NCBI RefSeq assembly: GCF_003075045.1
Contig: NZ_QCZD01000004.1
Span: forward strand, 124,001-188,000
Source of the DNA: Maribacter litoralis
GTDB taxonomy: Bacteria > Bacteroidota > Bacteroidia > Flavobacteriales > Flavobacteriaceae
DNA: 64,000 bases
Direction of reading: 5' to 3'
The position numbers were made by a program, and so were the translations under genes. This document shows, in pieces, positions 18,607 to 26,050 of this stretch. Within the stretch, counting starts at the first letter, position 1; the number at the start of each line of letters is the position of its first letter. The notes below the pieces were generated by a model, which did no database searches, was not told where the DNA came from, and worked only from the letters and a program-made list of their open reading frames with translations.

Positions 18607-19905
18607 ATGAAAAAATTAATTCTATTTATAAGTTGCATTTCCACTTTAGCATCATGCATTGAAGAGGTTGATTTGGGTATAGCCGCAGATGATGAAGTCT
18701 TAAAAATATTAATTGTAGAAGCCACCCTAACCAACGAACTAAAAAACCATACGGTAGCATTAAGCAGAATGGACACTTTAGTAGATTTAGGAATAGACTC
18801 CGTTTACAATCCGTACACGCCAATACGAGATATTAATAGAGATTTGGTACGCTACGAAACCAATGCTACGGTTTCAATTGAAAACAGTAATGGCACCACC
18901 TATTCTTTTAATGAAGCAAGTCCGGGTATTTATGAATCTGATATTGAATTTGCTGCTGAAATGGGCAATGTATATCAATTGAATATTATTACATCAGATG
19001 GAAAAAGATACACCTCTACCAATATGCAAATTGAAGGTTTAGCAGCTATCTCTAATCTTTACGCAGAAAAAACGACAAGTGAATCTGGAGCACAAGGTAT
19101 TGGCATATTCGTAGATAATACGATAGAGTCAGGTACCGTTCAAAACTTACGCTATACTTATGATGAAACGTATAAAATAATAGCTCCAAATTGGTCTCCA
19201 GAAGCTTTTAAGCTTACCAATTACGATCCATGCGCCTTACCAGAAGTAACTTATGACCTTGAAATTGTAGAACGAGAAGAAGAACAACAGGTTTGCTATG
19301 GCAATAACCTTTCTAATTCTATCATTCAAGCTCAACAGGGTAACTTAGGTGACAATATTACAAAGTTTATGGTACGCTTTATTGACCAAGAAAACTTTAT
19401 CATTAGCCACAGATATAGTATCGAAGTTGCGCAATTGGTCTCTAACGCGGCATCATTTAGTTTCTATGACCAATTAAATAACTTCAGCCAAACCGGTAGT
19501 ATTTTTTCTCAAATACAACCCGGATTTTTAGAAGGTAACCTTTCTGCAGACGATGGTTCCCAAGGTACTGTAATCGGTTTTTTTGATGTAGTATCCGTTT
19601 CTAAAGATCGGCTCTTTTTCAATTACACCGATTTTTATCCGAATGAAGAATTACCCCCATACCCTTTTAATTGTAGTGAATTGACAGCACCAGAATCTCA
19701 TGTTTCTTTTTGTTTTAGTGGAATGAGAGGTCCAAACCCATGTCCACAATCAGTAATTCAACAAGTAGATCTTGATTTAATAAGTTATGTGAAGCCAAAT
19801 GTTAATGAGGAAGATTGTGGCGGACCACACATATTTGTACCAAGAGTATGCGGAGATTGTACAGCTTTAGGTAGTAATATTGAACCAGATTTTTGGGTAG
19901 ATTAA
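18607..19905 (+). CDS. DUF4249 lipoprotein
   Basis: A 432-residue lipoprotein (signal MKKLILFISCISTLASC). The beginning of the mature chain, EEVDLGIAADDEVLKILIVEATLTNE, and the Cys-containing end (ECGGPH-like DCGGPHIFVPRVCGDCTALGS) are typical of DUF4249, a family found next to TonB-dependent receptors in Bacteroidota. Four or more Cys in the last 90 residues suggest disulphides. It is likely a surface or periplasmic partner of the receptor 20 bp upstream. The biochemical role of the family is not established. Confidence 0.9.
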   Translation: MKKLILFISCISTLASCIEEVDLGIAADDEVLKILIVEATLTNELKNHTVALSRMDTLVDLGIDSVYNPYTPIRDINRDLVRYETNATVSIENSNGTTYSFNEASPGIYESDIEFAAEMGNVYQLNIITSDGKRYTSTNMQIEGLAAISNLYAEKTTSESGAQGIGIFVDNTIESGTVQNLRYTYDETYKIIAPNWSPEAFKLTNYDPCALPEVTYDLEIVEREEEQQVCYGNNLSNSIIQAQQGNLGDNITKFMVRFIDQENFIISHRYSIEVAQLVSNAASFSFYDQLNNFSQTGSIFSQIQPGFLEGNLSADDGSQGTVIGFFDVVSVSKDRLFFNYTDFYPNEELPPYPFNCSELTAPESHVSFCFSGMRGPNPCPQSVIQQVDLDLISYVKPNVNEEDCGGPHIFVPRVCGDCTALGSNIEPDFWVD

Positions 19906-19914
19906 ATAACACTT

Positions 19915-21693
19915 ATGAAGACAACACAAATACTTACCGCAATAATCATTTTAATCGCCAATCTCGGTAGCGCCCAATATGTAATCAAAGATGGTAGCGA
20001 CCTTTTGAGTCTAAAAAAAGTACCTCAAGAAAAAGCATATGTGGATCATAGCGGTCCATTATCGTTCTCTGGAGAATACTTGTATTACACTATACATTGT
20101 TTTAACGCTCAAACTAATAAGCCTACCAACATAAGTACCATTGGTTATGTAGCACTGGTAAACGAAGCTAAGGAATTCATTTTTGAACATAAGATAAAGT
20201 TGGATAAAGGCCATGGTTATGGCGACTTTTTCATTACGACTGATATACCTTCTGGCAGATATAAACTTTTAGGCTATACCCAATGGATGAAAAACTCTGG
20301 TCTATCACAAGTTTTTAAAGACGATATCATCATTATCAACCCATATTTAGCTGATCAAACCTTACTATTGAACAAAACCACAGCTAACATTGATAAAAAC
20401 AATCTAGACAAAAAATCAGTTACAGACTCATCGATCATTTCTTTAAAAACTTCAAAAGCTACATATCTCCCAAGAGAAAAGGTGAACTTATCCATTAAAA
20501 ATTACAAAGGAGCTTTAGGTCATGGTTCATATACCCTCAAGGTGAAAAGAAAAGAAGAAATTGATGTCCCGCCCGCGTTAAACTCCATTACATATGGCAA
20601 TGCCTACTTCAATGCCGACAAGGAAATCAAACAAACTATTGGCGATAGCATTTTTTTACCAGAACAACGAGGAGAGCTAGTTTACGGTACCGTAAAAAAT
20701 ACTAAGACAGGATTACCTGCTGAGAACCTTCCCGTTGTTATTTCTATTCCTGGGAAAGAATCATTATTGAAGTTTTCAAAAACCGACCAAAATGGAAATT
20801 TCTATTCTTACATACGCAAAGACCGTAAAAATCCAATGGCGGTAATACAGGTTGAAGATCAAAGCGAAACGTATACTATAGAAAAAGGAACACCTAAGCA
20901 TATTGATATAACCGATCTATCATTCGCAAATTTTAGATTATCAAAAGAACAAGCCGATTATATTACCGGCAGGAGTGTATTGAACCAAATAGAAAATCAG
21001 TTCTTTGGTGCTAAACCAGATTCTATTTTACAAAGTAATCCCATAGATATTTTTAACGGTGGCATACCAGAAGTTATCATTCTTGATGAATACACACGCT
21101 TTCCGACCCTTGAAGAAACTTTGGTAGAAGTAGTGAAATTCGCAGGCTTTAGAAAAGTGAATACCAGTGACGCCTATATAAGAATTGGTCAAGATTTTAA
21201 ATCTTATGATGAAGATTACAACGATTTTCCTGCCATTGTCTTAATAGACGGGGTATTCATACCTCATCACGAAAAAATCAGAACCTTTGATGCCCGAAAC
21301 ATTGAAAAAATAAGCTTGACAAGAGATCAATTTCGTTTGGGTCAAAAAGAGTATCAAGGTATTATTTCTATTGAAACTTTCGATGCAAATTTTCTAGACA
21401 CCTATACTGCTAAAAATAACCTAGTTGTACCGTTTACCCAACCCGTAGCCAAAAAGAACTATTTTGTACAATCTTATCCACCGGAGGATGTTTCTTATGA
21501 TAGAATTCCGGATTACAGAAGAATGTTATTCTGGAAACCAACTTTTAACATCACCGATAGCGATTACAATTTTGAATTCTATACTTCTGACCTTGAAGGC
21601 ACCTATGAGATCATGCTGAACGGATTTACAACTTATGGTAAGCCTTTAACGATTATCAAGGAAATTGAAGTTATAAACACAAATTTAAATTAA
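19915..21693 (+). CDS. secreted MG2-like protein with degenerate TonB-plug region
   Basis: A 592-residue exported protein (signal MKTTQILTAIIILIANLGSAQ). Residues 30-130 resemble macroglobulin MG2-type modules (SGPLSFSGEYLYYTIHCFN, DIPSGRYKLLGYTQWMKNSG). A carboxypeptidase-like segment follows near 255-315 (LVYGTVKNTKTGLPAENLPVVISIPGK). The C-terminal third has plug-like motifs (IVLIDGVFIPHH, NIEKISLTRDQFRLGQ, GIISIETF) but no barrel. It starts 9 bp after the DUF4249 gene, so the three genes form one operon. A surface-exposed binding partner of the receptor is the best guess; the substrate is unknown. Confidence 0.65.
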   Translation: MKTTQILTAIIILIANLGSAQYVIKDGSDLLSLKKVPQEKAYVDHSGPLSFSGEYLYYTIHCFNAQTNKPTNISTIGYVALVNEAKEFIFEHKIKLDKGHGYGDFFITTDIPSGRYKLLGYTQWMKNSGLSQVFKDDIIIINPYLADQTLLLNKTTANIDKNNLDKKSVTDSSIISLKTSKATYLPREKVNLSIKNYKGALGHGSYTLKVKRKEEIDVPPALNSITYGNAYFNADKEIKQTIGDSIFLPEQRGELVYGTVKNTKTGLPAENLPVVISIPGKESLLKFSKTDQNGNFYSYIRKDRKNPMAVIQVEDQSETYTIEKGTPKHIDITDLSFANFRLSKEQADYITGRSVLNQIENQFFGAKPDSILQSNPIDIFNGGIPEVIILDEYTRFPTLEETLVEVVKFAGFRKVNTSDAYIRIGQDFKSYDEDYNDFPAIVLIDGVFIPHHEKIRTFDARNIEKISLTRDQFRLGQKEYQGIISIETFDANFLDTYTAKNNLVVPFTQPVAKKNYFVQSYPPEDVSYDRIPDYRRMLFWKPTFNITDSDYNFEFYTSDLEGTYEIMLNGFTTYGKPLTIIKEIEVINTNLN

Positions 21694-21717
21694 AATTGTT
21701 AAGTAATATTTCGTACC

Positions 21718-22842
21718 CTACTTAACCAAGCTTGCAAAATTAAAGCTAGCGTTTACCAGATTGTCTTTACTATGCTCCATAGCTTGTTTTAACGTAGAAA
21801 CACCTCTTACAATAGAGGCTACATAATCAAGTCCGAATTTTTGTTGTTGTGCCACGGTTATACTTACCGATCCGCAGAGTGCGGCAATAGGAATTTTTTT
21901 TAGCTTTGCAGATTTCACGACCCCATCTATTGTTTTACCGGAAAGTGTTTGTTCGTCTAACTGACCTTCGCCGGTTATTATCCAATCTGCACCATTAATG
22001 GCATTATCAAAATCTGCCAATTCTTTTACCAAATTATTTCCTGAAATTAATTCCCCATTTAGAAAAACAAGGGCACCACCTCCTACTCCGCCAGCTGCAC
22101 CGGCGCCACTTACTTTTTGTAAATCTATTTTATAGCGATTCTTAATAATTTCGGCAAAATTACATAGACCTTGATTCAGAAATATAATCTCATTTTCAGA
22201 AGCACCTTTTTGTGCTCCATAAATATAAGCGGCACCTTGAAGCCCGTAAAAAGGATTGGTAACATCACATGCCACTTTTACGGTTATCTTGTCAAGTTGC
22301 GGGTGTTTATTGGAGTCATCAATTGTTTTAACTTCAGAGAGATTTTTACCGACCGGAGATAATTCATGTCCTTCCCCATCTAAAAATCGATATCCCAAAG
22401 CATTAGCCATGCCCATACCCCCATCGTTGGTTGCACTACCGCCAATACCTAAAATAATTTCAACTGCACCTTTTTCCAGTGCATCATAAATCAATTCTCC
22501 TGTGCCCGAAGTTGTGGTTTCCATGCAATTTCGCTCATCTTCTGAAAGCAATTTTATTCCTGATGCTTCTGCCATTTCTATGTAGGCGATTTTTGTTTCA
22601 TCAGAATATAAATAAGAAGCACTGATGGGTCTAAAAAGTGGGTCGTTTACCGTAACTGCAACCTTTTCTCCTTTTATATAATGTTTAGCGACTTCCATTG
22701 TACCATCACCACCATCTGCCAACGGTCTTTTCAAAATTTCGGCATCGTTGAACACCATTCGGAGTCCTTCTTCCACGGCATCACAAAATTCGAAACCGGT
22801 TAAGGAGCCTTTAAACTTATCTGGTGCTATTACAAATTTCAT
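21718..22842 (-). CDS. glxK: glycerate kinase, GlxK/GarK family
   Basis: A 374-residue kinase phosphorylating D-glycerate with ATP. Family motifs: FVIAPDKFKGSLTG at the N-terminus, LADGGDGTMEVA near residue 42, GTGELIYDALEKGAVEIILGIGGSATNDGGMGMA near 118-150, SGAGAAGGVGGGAL near 245, and DWIITGEGQLDEQTLSGKT near 285. It is the last gene of a unit running GH63 hydrolase, micro-ORF, symporter, glycerate kinase; the gap to the symporter gene is 10 bp. In that context its glycerate would come from hydrolysis of mannosyl- or glucosylglycerate. Entry into glycolysis would be as 2-phosphoglycerate for this family. Confidence 0.93.
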   Translation of the reverse strand: MKFVIAPDKFKGSLTGFEFCDAVEEGLRMVFNDAEILKRPLADGGDGTMEVAKHYIKGEKVAVTVNDPLFRPISASYLYSDETKIAYIEMAEASGIKLLSEDERNCMETTTSGTGELIYDALEKGAVEIILGIGGSATNDGGMGMANALGYRFLDGEGHELSPVGKNLSEVKTIDDSNKHPQLDKITVKVACDVTNPFYGLQGAAYIYGAQKGASENEIIFLNQGLCNFAEIIKNRYKIDLQKVSGAGAAGGVGGGALVFLNGELISGNNLVKELADFDNAINGADWIITGEGQLDEQTLSGKTIDGVVKSAKLKKIPIAALCGSVSITVAQQQKFGLDYVASIVRGVSTLKQAMEHSKDNLVNASFNFASLVK

Positions 22843-22852
22843 CGATGTAAGA

Positions 22853-24457
22853 TTAATTTAAAATATTCGGTAGTGCAACACTGAACGCTATAATGGCTAC
22901 AAAATAGGCAATCAATATCATTACCTCTTTTTTACCTGAATAGTATTCTACTTTTAACCCTTCGTTTACCGTTCTTTTAACAGTGTAGCTAACCGCAAGT
23001 GCCACCAATACCGTTACCAAACAACCAAGAGCATTCCACCAGAACCAAAAGATCTGTGGTACATACAACCAAAGATAAACATTGAACAAAACACCTGCCA
23101 CTATGCCAATATTTGCACCAAGCGCATGTGTTTTCTTGGTCAGGATAGCCAAAATAAAAGCTGCCAAAATTGGACCGTAGAAAACCGAACTTATCTTATT
23201 GATCACCTCTATAACCGTGCCCTCTATATTACCTGCAAAAAAAGCGAAGAACAAGCATACAAGCCCCCAAAATATGGACAAGAGCTTAGAATAGGTCATG
23301 TACTTTTTATCGGGCATATTTGGATTGAACCTTTTCACAAAGTCTTCCATAGTTACTGCAGAAAGTGAATTTACCGTTGAGCTTAATGTAGACATAGCTG
23401 CTGACATTATAGCCACGATCAAAATTCCTATTACCCCATTGGGCAAATATTTTATGATAAAAACCGGTACCATTAAATCTGCCTTTTTACCCGCTAGAGA
23501 GCCAATATTTGCCTGATAAACAGTTTCCATTTGCTCTTGAAAAGTTACATCTTGCAATAATAACGTACCTAACACAAGACCCATTATGCAGTAAGTTAAT
23601 GTAAACGGAAAACGAAGAAGTCCGTTTGCCATCATCAGCTTTTTAAGGTTAGACATGCTACTTGAAGACAATAATCGTTGCGATTGGGTTTGATCTGTAC
23701 CGTAGTATGACGCATATAGAAAAAATCCGCCTATGACCATGGGCCAAAAACCAAATTCATCATTTCCGTCCGTATTATTAAAGCCCCATTTACTAAAGTC
23801 TACCGCTGTAATTCTATCGGTATCCACATGAGTTAGAAAATTATCTACTCCACCAAGCTCACTAAAACCAAAATACAGACAAATGATAATACCTATAAAT
23901 AGAATACTCATCTGAATTACATCTCCCCAAATAACCGCTTTCATTCCGCCTTGAAATGAATATACCATGGTGATAAGACCGATGATTAATATAGAAATCC
24001 AAAAATCCAGTCCAATGGTTGCCTGTAGAATTAGAGCCATAGTATACACCATAACCCCTGTAGCTACCGATCTGCTAATTTGAAATACAAAGCTTATTAA
24101 AAGACGGGAAGACGAGTCAAATCTTTTCTCCAGATATTCATATACACTAACAATACCAGATTTATATAGCGTAGGCAATACTGCAATAAGTAAAAAAGCC
24201 ATTGCCAGGGGCACGCCAAACTCGTACGTTAGCCACTGCATGCCTCCACCATCTTTAAGACCTACGAATGCAGGTGCGGAAATAAAGCTTATCGCCGATA
24301 ATTGCGTTGCCATTGCCGAAAGGCTTAGCGGCAGCCATGATGTTTTACGACCACCCAAAAAGTAATCGCCACCAGAGTTGTTCTCCTTGAACATAAAGCC
24401 CAACCCTAAAAAGCCTGCTAAATAAACAACAATAATGATATAGTCAACGTAGTTCAT
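22853..24457 (-). CDS. sodium:solute symporter (SSS family)
   Basis: A 534-residue inner-membrane carrier with about 13-14 helices of the LeuT-like SSS family. Recognisable parts: MNYVDYIIIVVYLAGFLGLG (helix 1), GGDYFLGGRKTSWLPLSLSAMATQLSAISF (the conserved first-loop and helix 2 pattern, near residues 29-60), GVDNFLTHVDTD, and the cytoplasmic-side GLLRFPFTLTYCIMG. The AAMSTLSSTVNSLSA stretch near residue 357 corresponds to a sodium-site Ser/Thr-rich helix. Genes on both sides point to an organic solute releasing glycerate, so uptake of a glycosylglycerate is the favoured substrate; a sugar cannot be excluded. Confidence 0.92.
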   Translation of the reverse strand: MNYVDYIIIVVYLAGFLGLGFMFKENNSGGDYFLGGRKTSWLPLSLSAMATQLSAISFISAPAFVGLKDGGGMQWLTYEFGVPLAMAFLLIAVLPTLYKSGIVSVYEYLEKRFDSSSRLLISFVFQISRSVATGVMVYTMALILQATIGLDFWISILIIGLITMVYSFQGGMKAVIWGDVIQMSILFIGIIICLYFGFSELGGVDNFLTHVDTDRITAVDFSKWGFNNTDGNDEFGFWPMVIGGFFLYASYYGTDQTQSQRLLSSSSMSNLKKLMMANGLLRFPFTLTYCIMGLVLGTLLLQDVTFQEQMETVYQANIGSLAGKKADLMVPVFIIKYLPNGVIGILIVAIMSAAMSTLSSTVNSLSAVTMEDFVKRFNPNMPDKKYMTYSKLLSIFWGLVCLFFAFFAGNIEGTVIEVINKISSVFYGPILAAFILAILTKKTHALGANIGIVAGVLFNVYLWLYVPQIFWFWWNALGCLVTVLVALAVSYTVKRTVNEGLKVEYYSGKKEVMILIAYFVAIIAFSVALPNILN

Positions 24458-24460
24458 ACC

Positions 24461-24547
24461 TTAGTTTCTATTTTTTTTGATTAAAAAGCCAACCATAACA
24501 ATACCGAATAGGTAGAATACAATTAAAAAGTAATCAATATAATTCAT
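24461..24547 (-). CDS. 28-residue membrane micro-ORF resembling symporter helix 1
   Basis: A tiny ORF between the hydrolase and symporter genes, 12 bp after one and 3 bp before the other. It runs from ATG at 24547 to TAA at 24461-24463 and would encode one hydrophobic helix starting MNYIDYFLIVFYLFG and ending KKNRN. Aligned without gaps to the first 28 residues of the symporter it is identical at 14 positions, starting with MNY-DY. It may be a true small accessory subunit of the symporter or a relic of a partial duplication. Its spacing and intact start and stop favour translation, but no experiment or search supports it yet. Confidence 0.5.
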   Translation of the reverse strand: MNYIDYFLIVFYLFGIVMVGFLIKKNRN

Positions 24548-24559
24548 AACACATCAGTT

Positions 24560-25873
24560 TTAATCGGTATTCACCATATCAATATATAAAGCGGCGCTCC
24601 AAGAAAAATTATTACCGCCGTATCCGGTAGGGTTCTCATTGCCCGTATCCTTTCTACAGTCAAAATATTCGTAAAAACCATATCTCTCGATCAGCTCTAT
24701 ACTATCTTTTTTCATTTGTGTCGCTACATCTATAAATCCGTAATTCTTGAGCCCAAGAAAAAGCATCCAGTTCATGTTGATCCAAACAGGACCTCTCCAA
24801 TATTTTCTGGGATTAAATCGATCGTTCGTTGGGTCGAATGACGCACATAGATATCTCTCATCACCTCCAAATTTATCCATCATGGTATTCACCAGCACCT
24901 TGGCTCTTTCAGGCGAAGGAATATTTGCGAACAAAGGTGAAAAGGATGAAGACGTAATATGGCGAATAGCTTTTTCATTCCTTAAATCATAATGCACGTA
25001 GGCACCAAGTTCAACATCAAATAACTTCTCGTTAAAACTTGCGATACTCTTAGATTGCCATTGTATTAGGGTTTTAATCTTATCTTCATTACCCCCAATT
25101 AATTCATACAATTCAATTAAAGCTTGATTGGATTTAATTAGCATGGCATTGAACAATGGATCTTGTACCAAAAAAGGAGACAATTCCGCTATTTTACCAT
25201 CGTCATAGTTATTCTGTTTAGCAATATCTATGATATAGAGGTAGTGATCATACTCCCTTTTAGAAGGACGTTGAGAAGCATCTACATGGGTGGTATCTTT
25301 TCTTACGAAATTATATTCTGGCGGATTCATGGTATCCCAAATATCATCCCAAACAGGTGAGTTGTCAGTACCAGATTCCCAGTTGTGATAGATGTATACC
25401 AAACCTTCATCTTTGGGGTCTCTATTCTCATAGAAATACACGTGATTGTCAAAAACCTTATCGATTTCTTCTTTGATAAAGCTCAACATATCATCTTTAT
25501 CTTCTGCAATACGATGCATTTCTTGCAACACAAAACCAGAAACAGGTGGTTGCGTCATACCCGTAGACCTATATTTTTTAGAGGACAATGGGTGCAATTC
25601 AGATTGATGAAAATCTGCTCCGGGGAAATATGAATCGTTATCCGTATGAAAAACGATATGCGGTATAAATCCGTTACCCCATTGAGAATCTAACAATGTT
25701 CTCATTTCGGTTTTTGCCTTTTCTACATCATAATGGGCAAAACCGATAGCGATAAACCCAGAATCCCACTTCCATTGAAAAGGATACAGCCCTGCGCTTG
25801 GTATGGTAAAACCTCCATCTTGAAAATTTGCATCTAATACTGCAATTGCCTTTTTATATAATTCTTGCTTCAT
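24560..25873 (-). CDS. GH63 mannosylglycerate/glucosylglycerate hydrolase-like protein
   Basis: A 437-residue cytosolic (alpha/alpha)6-barrel enzyme; no signal peptide. The N-terminal FQWKWDSGFIAIG (near residue 33), the NWESGTDNSPVWDD motif (Asp170, placed like the general acid of the family), the YWRGPVWINMNWMLFLGL motif near residue 364, and GFYEYFDCRKDTG (Glu402, placed like the general base) match the short GH63 hydrolases that split mannosylglycerate or glucosylglycerate. These characterised enzymes are about 430-450 residues long, as here. The partner genes encode a symporter and glycerate kinase, which fits release of glycerate plus a hexose in the cytosol. Other trehalase-like glucosidase activities remain possible. 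Confidence 0.8.
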   Translation of the reverse strand: MKQELYKKAIAVLDANFQDGGFTIPSAGLYPFQWKWDSGFIAIGFAHYDVEKAKTEMRTLLDSQWGNGFIPHIVFHTDNDSYFPGADFHQSELHPLSSKKYRSTGMTQPPVSGFVLQEMHRIAEDKDDMLSFIKEEIDKVFDNHVYFYENRDPKDEGLVYIYHNWESGTDNSPVWDDIWDTMNPPEYNFVRKDTTHVDASQRPSKREYDHYLYIIDIAKQNNYDDGKIAELSPFLVQDPLFNAMLIKSNQALIELYELIGGNEDKIKTLIQWQSKSIASFNEKLFDVELGAYVHYDLRNEKAIRHITSSSFSPLFANIPSPERAKVLVNTMMDKFGGDERYLCASFDPTNDRFNPRKYWRGPVWINMNWMLFLGLKNYGFIDVATQMKKDSIELIERYGFYEYFDCRKDTGNENPTGYGGNNFSWSAALYIDMVNTD

Positions 25874-25957
25874 ATTATCTCATAAATAACCTTGGGGCTA
25901 ACCCACTAGGCTTTGAATTGAAAAATAATTATTACTTCGACTCAAGTGTCGGAGCAA

Positions 25958-25980
25958 TTAAATCTCGATTATCGAGTAAA
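25958..25980. repeat. 23-nt repeat with palindromic core, copy 1
   Basis: A 23-nt segment whose reverse complement recurs exactly at 33017-33039. The core CTCGATTATCGAG (25964-25976) is a palindrome with 6-bp arms around one base. It lies 85 bp upstream of the GH63 hydrolase start and just beyond the terminator of the TonB receptor gene. The other copy lies 11 bp upstream of the biotin carboxylase start, so a shared regulator site is possible. Confidence 0.7.
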
Positions 25981-26014
25981 AAAACACATTGGTAATTCTC
26001 CAACCACCAATGTG
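25978..26014 (-). terminator. intrinsic terminator of the TonB receptor gene
   Basis: Arms CACATTGGT (25985-25993) and ACCAATGTG (26006-26014) with a 12-nt loop; on the minus strand seven T follow (25984-25978). It separates the receptor (ends 26051) from the GH63 unit, which therefore needs its own promoter or read-through. Confidence 0.85.
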
Positions 26015-26050
26015 CTCATCATTTAAACTTAAACTAACAACACAAATTTT

